NCBI GenBank assembly: GCA_963854835.1 | Contig: OY978525.1 | Coordinates: 78,074,628-78,138,627, forward strand | DNA: 64,000 nt | Source: Megamerina dolium | Taxonomy: Eukaryota > Arthropoda > Insecta > Diptera > Megamerinidae | Direction of reading: 5' to 3' | Shown here: one piece after another, positions 55,214-64,000 of the stretch | Position numbering within the stretch: position 1 is the first letter of the stretch | Layout: each line of letters opens with the position of its first letter | Program-made: the position numbers and the translations under genes | Notes under the pieces: generated by a model | What the model saw: the letters and a program-made list of their open reading frames with translations, nothing else | Told to the model about the DNA's origin: nothing | The model's database searches: none

Positions 55214-56257
55214 CTACTTGAGCGTAAGTCTTCCTCGCCTTGGTGGGCTCGCCCTTTGCCTGTTCAGCCCGACGTTTAGGCGCTCTGCCAAGACCGCTCG
55301 GCCCAGGTACTGCATGCGAGGACTGTGAGTTCGCTGGGTTAACAATCTTTCCAGATTGTCCACCCCGCTCATCACCCCCGACGTCGGATTTCCCTGTCCC
55401 GTCATTCCCAGAGCTACTCTACCCGTGTTAGGCTTGGGCCTCGAGCCCCTTTCGGAGCGACTAACGGCCTTTATAATTGGCCGCCCATCTCTCCGAGCAT
55501 TTGCCCCTTTTGGTGTCTGCGTGGAAGAATTATCAACCTTCTCAAGAGACGGTTGTCCATCCTTCCCAGCATCCACCTCAATTGGCCCCTCCGTCGTCTT
55601 CGGATGAGGCTCCTCAGGCGTTGAACTTTTCAAAGTGGTTCCGGAGCTATCGCCCCTGAACCTCTTCCCCGAGTTCTCCACCTCCAAGGTCGACTCATCT
55701 TGCAGAAATCCACTGAGTTGGCCCGAGAGCTGCTCAATGGTCTTCTCCGACGACTTCATGGCCTTTTTACGTTGTCTCTTTCGCTTCTGCTTCTCCCGTT
55801 TCTTCAACAGGATTCGCTCTGCTCTTGAGACTCCGTCCTCTTCGCTTACACCTGATAAAGCTAACGATTCCGCTCCACTAGGAGCGTCTTCGTCCACACC
55901 ATCAGATGTTCGGCCAGATATTTTACGCTGCCTCCAAACCGGCTTCCCTGCCGACCTGGTGGCATCGTCCTCTTTATTTAACACCGTCGCAGCCGCCGGC
56001 TTAGGTCTTCCGAGACTCGTTCCGTCCGCCGCAACAGAAGCTGGGCTGGCTAAAAGCTCGGCTTCTATGGAAGCCTCATTTTCCGCCATCCCCTCCACTA
56101 CTTTTCCCGCCGTGGCTATCAGCACTACTTCGTATGAGGCAGTGCTGTCCGCCATTGCAGGAATTTCGTTCTGAGTTCCAGAGGTGGGAACGAGTGGTGC
56201 ATCTAACAGCTCGGCCTCCGGTGAAGCCTTATTGTCCGCCGTTCCTCCCATTAACAC
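55214..56257 (-). CDS. LOA-type LINE ORF1 N-terminal part (copy 3)
   Basis: 347 open codons from ATG 56257. Low-complexity acidic/serine-rich N-terminus (ADNKASPEAELLDAPLVPT), a highly basic helix (KKREKQKRKRQRKKAMKSSE) likely coiled coil or nuclear signal, then HSPRMQYLGRAVLAERLNVG. No CCHC knuckle is visible, unusual for an ORF1 of this group. It would act as the RNA-binding chaperone; function is inferred from position only. Confidence 0.75.
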   Translation of the reverse strand: MLMGGTADNKASPEAELLDAPLVPTSGTQNEIPAMADSTASYEVVLIATAGKVVEGMAENEASIEAELLASPASVAADGTSLGRPKPAAATVLNKEDDATRSAGKPVWRQRKISGRTSDGVDEDAPSGAESLALSGVSEEDGVSRAERILLKKREKQKRKRQRKKAMKSSEKTIEQLSGQLSGFLQDESTLEVENSGKRFRGDSSGTTLKSSTPEEPHPKTTEGPIEVDAGKDGQPSLEKVDNSSTQTPKGANARRDGRPIIKAVSRSERGSRPKPNTGRVALGMTGQGNPTSGVMSGVDNLERLLTQRTHSPRMQYLGRAVLAERLNVGLNRQRASPPRRGRLTLK

Positions 56258-56457
56258 CCTCGGAACCCCAGATCCAGTTTTTGGGTTTTTAGAATCAATC
56301 TTGTTCCCACGAGTTGCGAAGAAATAAATGTCCGCCTGCGCAGAGATTCGCAGTACGCAGGTAAGGCTAATTATTACGGAGGGCGCCAGGTATCCGTAAG
56401 CTCACGTTAGCGAATGGGCTATTTGAAAAAGGGGCCCCCAGCCAGGCTGATTCTCTT

Positions 56458-56714
56458 TACAAATATGTGAGTGCAGCCTATCTGAAAATTGTGATGCAAA
56501 TAAAGCATTTGCACAAGAAAAACGATGTAAGAAATAATGTTATATTTACCTAATAAACTAAAATAAATAATAAAATTCAGTGTATATATTTCATTTATAT
56601 AGTATAAAAGATTTTCTGCTTTACAAATAAGTGCGTTTAGCATATTTGAAAATTGTGATGCACACAAGGAATTTGCACATAAAAGACGATGTAACAAACA
56701 AATGTGATATTTAA
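56458..56714. repeat. Two diverged direct repeats, period about 167 bp
   Basis: acaaata(t/a)gtg at 56458 and 56624, each followed by tgaaaattgtgatgca and an (a)acgatgtaa(g/c)a(a) word. Units are about 90 bp with an AT-rich spacer. Possibly satellite remnant or host repeat. Confidence 0.65.
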
Positions 56715-57846
56715 GTAATTAAATAAATTAAGTAAAATATTGTAAACCATTTTAAATTCAGTTCGTCTTATATTTATGCTGCAACTAGCCACGAACGTAA
56801 AAACGTAGAACGTGTCATCTGACGCGACCTATCTTATGGGAATGTCGTGTTAACGGAAAATCACCACCGTATGACGGTGACGTTCCCGTAGCCGTAGCGG
56901 AGAGAATCTACAGCAATTTGATTTTTTACGTAACCCAGTGTCAGCTGATCGCTCTATATGTTTACAGGGTTTACAGCTTACACTTTCACAAATAAATACG
57001 AAATAAACTAAGAAAGTTTATTTTTTTTTTAATTAATCAAAACTATCATCGTGTTTAGTTATTTATTAAAATATACTTCAGGTATATTAACTTTTTTTTT
57101 TAGTTTCTAACATCTATATTATGAAATTTGATCATGAAAATGGTAAGTGTGATTAAAAGCATGCACGGACAGTGTTACATGGCAACATTGTTATGTATGT
57201 ATAAAAGAAAGATAATTTAAAAATTTTTTTATGTGTTTAATACGCCATTGGAAAGGTAATTGTATGGCTTTTAATTTGGTGCTAAATTTCGATAGGTTAA
57301 TTGGGGATTATTTTCGAAAAAAATCATTTTAAAAAAATATTTTTTTTGTATAATTATTTTTGATCATAACTTTTAAAACGTAAAAAAAAGATATAAAAGG
57401 TTATAATCCCTGAAATGGTATTAAAATGACTTTTCCTTTAGTACCCATATTGTAAAAAAAATTGCGAATTTATTGAGTAACTTCGATCTCAAGTTTGAAC
57501 TTTGACCTTGAGCCACGCCTTATATGTGTGTTACCGACAAACATTTTTTGGTTTTTTTTTAACACATAAATAGGATATATACGAAGAAGTTTATTTCCTC
57601 CCTTTGAGTGGGCTATTCTGCACCTATGCCGAAGTATACAACAAAATACATAGGGAAAGAAGAAAACAAAAAACACACGAGTTTAACACTATAAAAAACC
57701 GTTTCTGACGTTATAGGGCGTAGCTAAAAGAAGTGTTTTATAATTGCTCTACCTGCATTATGATACCATAGTGATTATTAATGTTACTTTTGCGTTTTGA
57801 AAATAATAATGCTTATACATACAATATGTATATTTTACCACTGCAG
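56715..57846. other. Unassigned sequence, presumed intron or intergenic
   Basis: AT-rich with T-runs. No gene motif. The right end, ttttaccactgcag, is a good splice acceptor leading into the kelch exon at 57847, so part may be intron. A 6-bp hairpin (caccgtatgacggtg) lies at about 56862. Confidence 0.45.
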
Positions 57847-58414
57847 ATCGACGCATGAAGTTGTTGAAATTGACGGCTCCCTCTATGCGCTTGGTGGTAA
57901 TGATGGCTCATCATCGTTGAATTCTGTCGAGCGTTACGATACACGCTTGAACAAATGGACTGTGGTTAATTCGATGGTACCATGTCGTAGTTCGGTGGGT
58001 GCTGCCGTACTTGAGTGTTTTCAATTGGATTGCGGTCTGATTCAAAAGACAAAATTATGACCTTTGTCTTCGATTGCGGAAAGCTTTGCCGCTGCTGGAG
58101 CATCGACCACGACTGGTGTTGGGCACAATATTAATTCGATCAGCAGCGTACGGAATAATATAAACGTTGCAGCATCGGTGGCAGCAACGCTACCAACATC
58201 AGCATTATCATCGTCACCAAATAACCAGGAAGAGTAGTTAGTGGGCGTAGTATTATGCCTGCTGATGTAGCTACATTAAGTGTTGGAAGTAACGTCTTAA
58301 ATGATACATTCGCTTTAAGCATGTTCGGACAGTGGTGCAAATGATCGTATTATTGGCACTGTTAGTGATAACAGCACTTCTTCAGCCACAAATAAGCCGC
58401 CATCGACAGCTTGA
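57847..58414 (+). pseudogene. Terminal exon of a kelch-like (KLHL) gene, probably disrupted
   Basis: Directly after the acceptor cactgcag the frame reads STHEVVEIDGSLYALGGNDG, SSSLNSVERYDTRLNKWTVV, and NSMVPCRSSVGAAVLECF: one kelch repeat with its GG, Y and W landmarks and the C-terminal RRSSVG-like block seen in KLHL17/KLHL20-type BTB-kelch proteins, here with Cys for the first Arg. A TGA at 58058 follows QKTKL. The same frame then stays open through an Ala/Ser/Asn-rich stretch to a TAG near 58236, and further coding-like S/N-rich sequence continues in shifted frames to TGA 58412. Kelch repeats form the substrate-binding propeller of Cullin3 adaptors. The retained acceptor argues for a genomic duplicate or decayed gene, not a retrocopy. 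Confidence 0.75.
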
Positions 58415-58849
58415 TGTTTAAATTTCAAGTGAAATCCACATGCTCACATTAATCATTATTAAAAAGTTAATTATATCTTGCTTAAGAAAGCATATTAAGG
58501 AAAATAAGCTACATTTACCACTACACTACATTCAAATTTCAATTATACAAATATATATATTGTAATTTATTACTGCCCTTAGATATATTCTACAATTACA
58601 CTATTCTCGAGTCGGCTATATTTTTTTCCGTCTAGTGGATCCAGTGAATTCAGTGGTGCTGACGTTTTTCTAGCTAGTTTTCCTCTCGTTTTCGCGATAC
58701 GAGGGCAGTTAGATAAGTCAGTGACTTTGGAATTCCCGCGTAGTAACTTCAAATGCAACACTGCTCCTGTCAACTACCGTCTGTTAATACATTCATTTTT
58801 AGTTATAGTCAGCACAAAATTATCCATCACAATAATATATGATTACAAT
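58415..58849. other. Unassigned sequence downstream of kelch exon
   Basis: AT-rich. A 64-codon reverse frame at 58773-58579 has no recognised motif. Confidence 0.4.
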
Positions 58850-58859
58850 TTTTGTAAAG

Positions 58860-59230
58860 TGGGTGCAGTAGCTCAGTGGTTAGTGTGTTAGCCTTCAGAT
58901 CTGCAGGTCCTGGGTTCAATCCCCGGCTGAGGCATAACAAATTTAATATCGAAAAGATTTTTCTTTGAACTGTACCTACCTGTCGGCAAGCAATTGGCAA
59001 TTCTTCCGGCAGTAACGATTTGCCATGGAAAAGCTTCTAAAAGAACTATGTGACAAAGCTCAGAAAAAGTGATGTCGCAAGAGCTCTTCCGTTTGGAACC
59101 TGCGAAAATAAGTAGGTCCCTACTAATACTGTCCAAAATTTAACACGCGCACCAGTAATGGAAGAGAAGTTCGGCCGAAGAGCCCTTTGGGGCTTATAAG
59201 TGCCACATATTTATTTATTTATTTTTTTAG
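58860..59230 (+). mobile_element. tRNA-derived SINE, copy S4
   Basis: Head gtagctcagtggttagtgtg (A box), gggttcaatccccggct (B box), body and end ataagtgccacata, then a tttattta tail. Flanked by ttttgtaaag at 58850-58859 and 59231-59240. The B-arm here is better paired than in other copies (cctgggttcaatcccc), so it may be nearest the ancestral tRNA. Confidence 0.92.
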
Positions 59231-59240
59231 TTTTGTAAAG

Positions 59241-59885
59241 CAAATTTATTTTTTCTGAAATCTGGTCTCTTGTGCTCTTCTGCCTGCTATTTGTCTTGCA
59301 CTGTTTTGCCAATTTGAAGTTTGCAATCAAAAACGATCAAATGGAAAATATAACATCAAAATCGTGGGTATATAAAGTGTATTTATGTTAAATCAATGCA
59401 AGGTACTATTTTGCACTTCGCAAATTTGTAAACGAACTCTGCTGATTTGCCTTTTTCTAATCGCATTTTCCCATATGCAACTGTTGTTGTGAACACTGTT
59501 TAGAAACTAATCACAACAAAACAAGATTGGCACAGGAATGCACATAAAAAATAATTTATAGATGATAACCAAATTGTGATTTATAGGTCTATTATGTTTA
59601 GCGACTCGCCACAATATTTTGGCGACTCGCCCAAAATTGTATTATGAACAGCGAGTCGTCAAGCTGCATTCGCCTACTGTGGCAGAAGCAGGCGAATGTA
59701 AGAAATTTTGGCACCACTGCCGCCGACTCACCAAAAATGGATTCGAAAAATATGTCAAAATCAAGTGAATGGAATTTGCATTCTATTCTATTTCTTATGT
59801 TTTAATATTATTAGCATTATTATTTTTCTATCTTCAAAAGTGTAACAAAGAAATAAATAATCAACTGAAAACAAAGAAAAGGACT
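59241..59885. other. Unassigned sequence with gcgactcgcc repeats
   Basis: The word gcgactcg(c/t)c occurs at about 59603, 59627 and inverted at 59652, with ggcgaat words near 59690. No gene. Confidence 0.45.
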
Positions 59886-60265
59886 TGTTACGTTTTCTCA
59901 AAGTATTGTAACGAGTTTCGAATTTTCGTTACTCATCACTAATTATGAATGAAACGAGTATTGACAGCATCGAAACAAATGGCAACAAAAAGAAATAGGC
60001 GATAACCAGAGCGAGCCAACAAGAAAGAAAGAGAAGAATGTCCAGTACGACAAAGGAAGATTCTGGAGCGTTGCCACAAAGTATAAATAGGGTCAGTTCT
60101 TGAAAAATGAAATCATCTGATTACCCAAAGTGATGGCGCATACATTGATACAGTATTGCAGGCAAAAGTTGCAAGTACATTAAAGTGTTATTGTAAATAG
60201 AGTTGATTAAATAAATTGTTGCTGTATATAGTTGTAGAAAATAAGTGTTGCAATTATTATTAACA
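59886..60265 (+). repeat. gypsy-type LTR, forward orientation
   Basis: 380 bp from tgttacgttt to ttattaaca, with a TATA-like tataaata near 60082. It is followed by gaatccagtgatcgaacaa (60266-60284), the same putative primer-binding site that follows the opposed LTR at 61448. It aligns along most of its length with that LTR. Just beyond, at 60320-60330, lies aaaacgtaaca, the inverse of the LTR's first 11 bases. Confidence 0.85.
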
Positions 60266-60284
60266 GAATCCAGTGATCGAACAA
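60266..60284 (+). promoter_or_regulatory. Putative tRNA primer-binding site
   Basis: gaatccagtgatcgaacaa directly after the LTR end; identical in inverse orientation at 61429-61447. The tRNA is not assigned. Confidence 0.65.
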
Positions 60285-60330
60285 GGTTGTATCAAATAGA
60301 ATTAAACGTTCATAAAATAAAAACGTAACA

Positions 60331-60376
60331 TTATCTTTTTCCTTTAAGTGGGCTTTTTTGCACTTAGTCCTTTATA
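60331..60376. other. Spacer between LTR and MITE-A copy
   Basis: AT-rich, no feature. Confidence 0.4.
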
Positions 60377-60799
60377 GCCTATACAGACGGCAGCGTTAAT
60401 CCGTATTAACGAGTTAATTCGAATTTACTCGGGCATTAACTGCAGCTAATCCGCATTAGCTCTAGAGTTAATTCTCAAAATTAAAGAGGATTAGGGCAAT
60501 TTCGATGGCAACACTGCTGAAAATTAAGAGCAGTTTCCTATTGTGAATTTTTTTCTCAATGCAACTTACAAAATAATAGGTGTTTTCGCTAACAAAAAAA
60601 CTTTCAACAATTGTTAACAATTTTCGATTGAAAAAGTGTTGGCGGACAAAGTGTTGCGTACTCTGAATGTCTATTTACAAGATTCTGATAGTTTTCAGTT
60701 CGCCGACTTCTTGTATATTTTCTCATATCGAGCGTAACAGACGACAGAAATTGTAATGTAAGTAAGTAATAACAAACCTAATAAAACAGCTATCAGCTG
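60377..60799 (-). mobile_element. MITE-A, copy 3, truncated
   Basis: Starts gcctatacagacggcagcg after TA (60375-60376) and follows the complete copy in inverted orientation to aaaacagctatcagctg, where it breaks into gypsy gag. About 120 bp of the far end are missing. Confidence 0.88.
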
Positions 60800-61385
60800 C
60801 CTGACACGCTGCTTCAACCAGACCTGATGTTTCCCCCTCTAGTTGGCGTACTCGTGGCACTGGTCGACACATTAAACTGGCGGCTTCATACGTCAAAGCA
60901 CTACTGACTGTTTAGGCATAAGTATTCCTTGGTGACATGACTAGGGCACGCTTTGTGTCTCCATCACGTATGCCATCTATGAACGCCTCTATTTTTATTT
61001 TTTCGACGAACTCTTCCGAATTACCGGAGAACGCTAGATGACATAAGCGCTCAATATCGGAAGCGAATTCCTGAAGGCTCTCATTACTCCGTTGCACTCG
61101 CGATCTCAATTCCACTCGATGCAATTGACTCTTGTATTCATTTCCATATTTTCGCTGGAGTGTGTCCATCAGTGACTGATAGCTACCACGATCTTTCTCT
61201 GGAATCATCTGAAACACTTCGAAAGCATTTCCTTTTAATGCGACTATTAAAGCAGCAGTCTTGTCGCTATCATCCCATTGATTCTTCGAAGCTGTTGCCT
61301 CGAATTGAAGCTTGAAGATGTTGAATGGCGTGCTTCCGTCAAATGTTGGTGGCTTTAGTTTGATTGTGCTTGAATCTCGAATCAC
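60800..61385 (-). pseudogene. gypsy-type gag, 5' part
   Basis: ATG at 61385 after LTR and PBS. The frame STIKLKPPTFDGSTPFNIFK, FEATASKNQWDDSDKTAALI, VALKGNAFEVFQMIPEKDRG, ESLQEFASDIERLCHLAF and FIDGIRDGDTKRALVMS is an Ty3/gypsy capsid. A stop at 60912 precedes more gag-like sequence (ALTYEAASLMCRPVPRVRQL) up to MITE-A. No knuckle or protease remains. Confidence 0.85.
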
Positions 61386-61447
61386 TGATGTGGCTGGTCC
61401 ATTTATTTTTAGTTGATTGAGAATTAACTTGTTCGATCACTGGATTC
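61386..61447 (-). promoter_or_regulatory. gypsy element leader with primer-binding site
   Basis: 62 bp between LTR and gag ATG; the first 19 (61447-61429) match the PBS after the forward LTR. Confidence 0.7.
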
Positions 61448-61823
61448 TGTTAATAATAACTGGAATACTTATTTTACACAACTATATACAGCAACAATTT
61501 ATTTAATAATCTCTATTTACAATCAACTCTGTTTATAATCAACTATTTACAATAACCTTAAATGTACTTGAAACTTTTGCCTCTGTATCGATGTTTCTGC
61601 AATCACGTTCGGGATCAAATTGATTCTCACTTCTCAACACTGGCTCTATTTATACTCTGTTGGCAACACCCCAGAATCTTCCTTTATCGAGATTCTTCTG
61701 TTCCTTTCTCGTTGGCTTGTTCTGGTTAATGCTTATTTCTCTTCGTTGACATTCGTGTCGATGCTGTCAATAGTGTTAGTCACAATAGTGATGAGTAACC
61801 AAGTATTGATACTAGTTACAATA
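61448..61823 (-). repeat. gypsy-type 5' LTR, reverse orientation, 5' end lost
   Basis: Reverse-strand match of the LTR at 59886, including agtataaata near 61655 and attattaaca at its 3' end (61448). The upstream end runs into the TA microsatellite at 61823, so a few dozen bases may be missing. Confidence 0.85.
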
Positions 61824-61830
61824 TATATAA

Positions 61831-61902
<72 letters not shown>

Positions 61903-61967
61903 ATGTATATACATATGTATGTATATATATGTATGTATGTATGTATGTATATGTATGTATATGTATG

Positions 61968-62022
<55 letters not shown>
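61824..62022. repeat. Compound (TA)n/(TATG)n microsatellite
   Basis: TA tract, then gtatgtata/tgtatg mixed units, then TA again. Long open frames here are meaningless. Confidence 0.95.
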
Positions 62023-62025
<3 letters not shown>

Positions 62026-62027
62026 GG

Positions 62028-62370
62028 TGCCGTAGCTCAGTGGTTAGTGTGTTCGCCTTCTGATCTGTAGGTCGTGGTTCAATCCCCGGCTGATGCGTAA
62101 CAAATTTAATATCGATAAGATTTTTCTTTCGAATGGTACCCACCTGTCGGCAAGCAATTGGCAATTCTTCCGACAGTAACGACTTGCCATGAAAAAGCTT
62201 CTTAAAGAACTCTGTGACAAAGCTCAGAAAAAGTGATGTCACAAGTGTTCTGCCGTTCGGAACCGGCTAAAATAAGTAGGTCCATTCTAATACTGTCCAA
62301 ATTTAAGACGCACAACAGTAATGGAAGAGAAGCTCGGCCAATGAGCCCTTTGGGGCTTTAAGTGCCACAT
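62028..62370 (+). mobile_element. tRNA-derived SINE, copy S5
   Basis: Full-length: ggtgccgtagctcagtggtt, gtggttcaatccccggct, body, and gggctttaagtgccacata followed by a run of about 21 A. Both sides are TA microsatellite, so a target duplication cannot be read. Confidence 0.92.
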
Positions 62371-62486
<116 letters not shown>

Positions 62487-62605
62487 GTGTCGTAGCTCAG
62501 TGGTTAGTGTGTTGGCCTTCTGATCTGTAGGTTGTGGGTTGATCCCCGTCTGAAGCATAACAAATTTCATATCGAAAAGATTTTTCTTTCGATACCTACC
62601 TGTCG
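62487..62605 (+). mobile_element. tRNA-derived SINE, copy S6, 3'-truncated
   Basis: gtcgtagctcagtggttagt, a B box altered to gttgatcccc, and aaatttcatatcgaaaagat, ending at cctacctgtcgag. Diverged and missing its 3' half. Confidence 0.85.
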
Positions 62606-62639
62606 AGAACTAATAAATGCGTGAACTAACAAATTGATC

Positions 62640-63358
62640 AATTTTTGGAATATTATTTTATAATTACACTACATCAACGTTACTACGTTATATCGTATTG
62701 AGCTTCAGCCTGAAACAAAACCCCTAAAAAAAGGTGAAGTACACCCCATATATAAAATTCGATATTTATTGCATCGGAATAAATCACAAATCGAAGAACC
62801 CCATAAGAGGACTGGACCTCCTCAGTGCAGCAACTGCCAAGAATATGGACATACTAAGACATATTGTACCCTGCCAGCTGTTTGTGTGATTTGTGGAGAT
62901 CTCCATAAATCAAACATATGCCCAAAATCTAAAGGCGATGCTAGCATGAAAAAATGCAGCAATTGTGGAGGTAATCACACCACAAATTCCCAGTATATAC
63001 AACCCTAAAGCTAAATTTCTCCGCTAGCAATCAACCTCTAAAACCAGTTGAGCAAACTCAGATAGCCAACTCAAGTAAGAGACAAAATATTGATGCAACA
63101 CAATTCTTCTCTGCAATCCCAAACAAGAATCAAACCAATTCATACGCTAGCGTGTTAAAACAAAACCCACACCAACAAAGCAATGTAAATAATGAGCAGA
63201 AGCACTCACTGCCCACCCAACAGCCAAGTACCCTTGAACATTTGCTTCAAACATTGATTCAGAATATGAACCAATTCATGAACTCAATGCAAACAATGAT
63301 GCAAGAAATGATGAAAAATCAATCGATGTTACTCCAAAGATTGCTATCGAGACCATGA
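62640..63358 (+). pseudogene. jockey-type LINE ORF1 (gag), truncated and frameshifted
   Basis: Begins inside the gag (RIELQPETKPLKKGEVHPIY), then KRTGPPQCSNCQEYGHTKTY, VCVICGDLHKSNICPK and MKKCSNCGGNHTTN, the three CCHC knuckles of jockey-clade gags. After a shift near 63005 the C-terminus (63152-63358) is Gln/Met-rich, LQTLIQNMNQFMNSMQTMM, likely a coiled coil. It ends LLSRP at TGA 63356-63358, overlapping the ATG of ORF2. 5' part is missing. Confidence 0.88.
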
Positions 63359-64000
63359 GTCTTCTCAAGATATGCCACTGGAACACCAACGGCTTAAGCC
63401 AGCACCGTTTGGAGCTAATTCAATTCCTTGAATCCAGCCAAATCGACATAATGATGATATCTGAGACCCATTTCACTGACAAAAATTGCTACCAAATACC
63501 ATATTACAAACTGTACACCACAAATCATCCGCATGGTAAGGCACGCGGAGGAACTGCCATATTGATAAAAAGCAGAATAAAACATCATGTTCTTGAAGAT
63601 TTTAGTAGCGTCTACTTGCAAGCAACATCTATATGTCTGGAAGAATACATCTCTAAGCTAGTAATATCTGCGATATACTGTTCCCCAAGATACAGTATTA
63701 CCGAACAGCAATATAAAGAATTTTTCTCAACTCTTGGTAGCAAATTCTTGGTTGCTGGCGATTTCAACGCCAAACACACTCACTGGGGCTCCCGCTTAAT
63801 AACTCCAAAAGTCAGAAGACTATGTTCAATCATCACTAACCACGGCTACGATGTTATTTCAAATGGTCAACCGACATATTGGCCGACTGACAAGAGGAAA
63901 ATACCCGATCTCATAGACTTTGGAGTCGCCAAAGGTTTGCAGATGGAAAATATCTCCACAGAGTGTAATTATGATCTATCATCTGACCACTCACCCACGG
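63355..64000 (+). CDS. jockey-type LINE ORF2, endonuclease (runs off window)
   Basis: ATG at 63355 overlaps the ORF1 stop as ATGA, suggesting termination-reinitiation. 215 codons are open to the window edge: MSLLKICHWNTNGLSQHRLE (Asn of EEP), MMISETHFT (catalytic Glu), ARGGTAILIKSRIKHH, ISAIYCSPRYSIT, KFLVAGDFNAKHTHWGSRL (GDFN with H), NGQPTYWPTDKRKIPDLIDF, and YDLSSDHSP (SDH). All endonuclease catalytic motifs are present and no disruption is seen. RT should follow to the right. It nicks target DNA for target-primed reverse transcription. Confidence 0.92.
   Translation, partial: MSLLKICHWNTNGLSQHRLELIQFLESSQIDIMMISETHFTDKNCYQIPYYKLYTTNHPHGKARGGTAILIKSRIKHHVLEDFSSVYLQATSICLEEYISKLVISAIYCSPRYSITEQQYKEFFSTLGSKFLVAGDFNAKHTHWGSRLITPKVRRLCSIITNHGYDVISNGQPTYWPTDKRKIPDLIDFGVAKGLQMENISTECNYDLSSDHSPT

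Larger units (their letters stand above)
51286..56449 (-). mobile_element. LOA-type LINE, copy 3, with both ends
   Basis: 5164 bp, reverse strand, flanked by the 10-bp duplication attctcttta. From 5' (56449): leader about 190 bp, ORF1 (56257-54686 in two frames), endonuclease (54846-54289), RT (54295-52570) and RNase H (52544-51354), then the 3' end ctgattcggctaatcc with an A/T-rich tail. The endonuclease middle is deleted, so it is not autonomous. The clade (LOA/I-like, RNase H-bearing) is inferred from domain order and RT motifs. Confidence 0.93.

Noticed and set aside
58579..58773. 64-codon reverse frame right of the kelch exon
   Set aside because: No motif, no context, and length is within chance for this composition.
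61620..62242. Long open frames of Tyr-Ile or His-Thr-Tyr repeats on both strands
   Set aside because: They are translations of TA/TATG microsatellites.

Overview
This window reads as eukaryotic, repeat-rich heterochromatin-like or intergenic DNA from an insect, most likely a higher fly (Brachycera; a tephritid-type fruit fly would fit, but this is inference from the mix of copia, BEL/Pao, gypsy, jockey, RTE, LOA-type, Tc1/mariner, pogo and SINE families, not from a diagnostic gene). No operons, Shine-Dalgarno sites, CRISPR arrays or complete host protein gene were seen. The only stretch that looks host-derived is one kelch-repeat terminal exon with a splice acceptor at 57847-58414, and it appears to be decaying.

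Layout. 1-5731: a reverse-strand copia-like retrotransposon, broken by a 5'-truncated RTE LINE (525-1332, 10-bp target duplication) and, in its leader/LTR, by a complete pogo/Tigger transposon with an intact 542-codon transposase (2964-5473, TA duplication). 6083-13545: a nearly full-length reverse RTE LINE (6190-9461), pieces of two other LINEs, a decayed gypsy pol and a jockey 3' end. 13546-16000: reverse BEL/Pao element (BEL-A). 16446-19275: a mariner-like transposase relic, part of which is duplicated in inverted orientation around a (TA)n tract into which a Tc1 element with IR/DR ends (16618-18268) has inserted. 20070-25917: gypsy gag, RTE copy C, LOA-type LINE copy 1, gypsy RT, RTE copy D. 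25918-41283: a forward BEL element (BEL-B) that seems split by about 11 kb; inside the split lies a reverse BEL element (BEL-C), itself holding a LOA-type LINE (31520-34353, 11-bp duplication), a 790-bp solo LTR (35596-36385, 4-bp duplication) and a 91-bp tandem duplication. A SINE (38909-39264) lies just beyond. 42488-43603: piggyBac-like TTAA-flanked non-autonomous element. 43640-47160: mariner relic split by an RTE LINE with a twin-priming 5' inversion and 14-bp duplication. 49659-50231: another internally deleted mariner. 50584-51127: a terminal-inverted-repeat MITE. 51286-56449: long LOA-type LINE with 10-bp duplication. 57847-58414: kelch exon. 58860-62600: SINEs, two opposed gypsy LTRs, gypsy gag and TA microsatellites. 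62640-64000: jockey ORF1 remnant overlapping (ATGA) an open ORF2 that runs off the window.

How the parts work together. The genes belong to transposable elements: gag, protease, integrase, RT/RNase H, APE endonuclease and DDE/D transposases. Autonomous elements probably mobilised the non-autonomous ones; in particular the tRNA-derived SINE and the RTE LINE share the terminal octamer gccacata, which suggests the LINE is the SINE's partner. Insertion order can be read in several places from target duplications and from host reading frames that rejoin exactly once the insert is removed. All identifications are by eye from motifs; clade names below the superfamily level are tentative.
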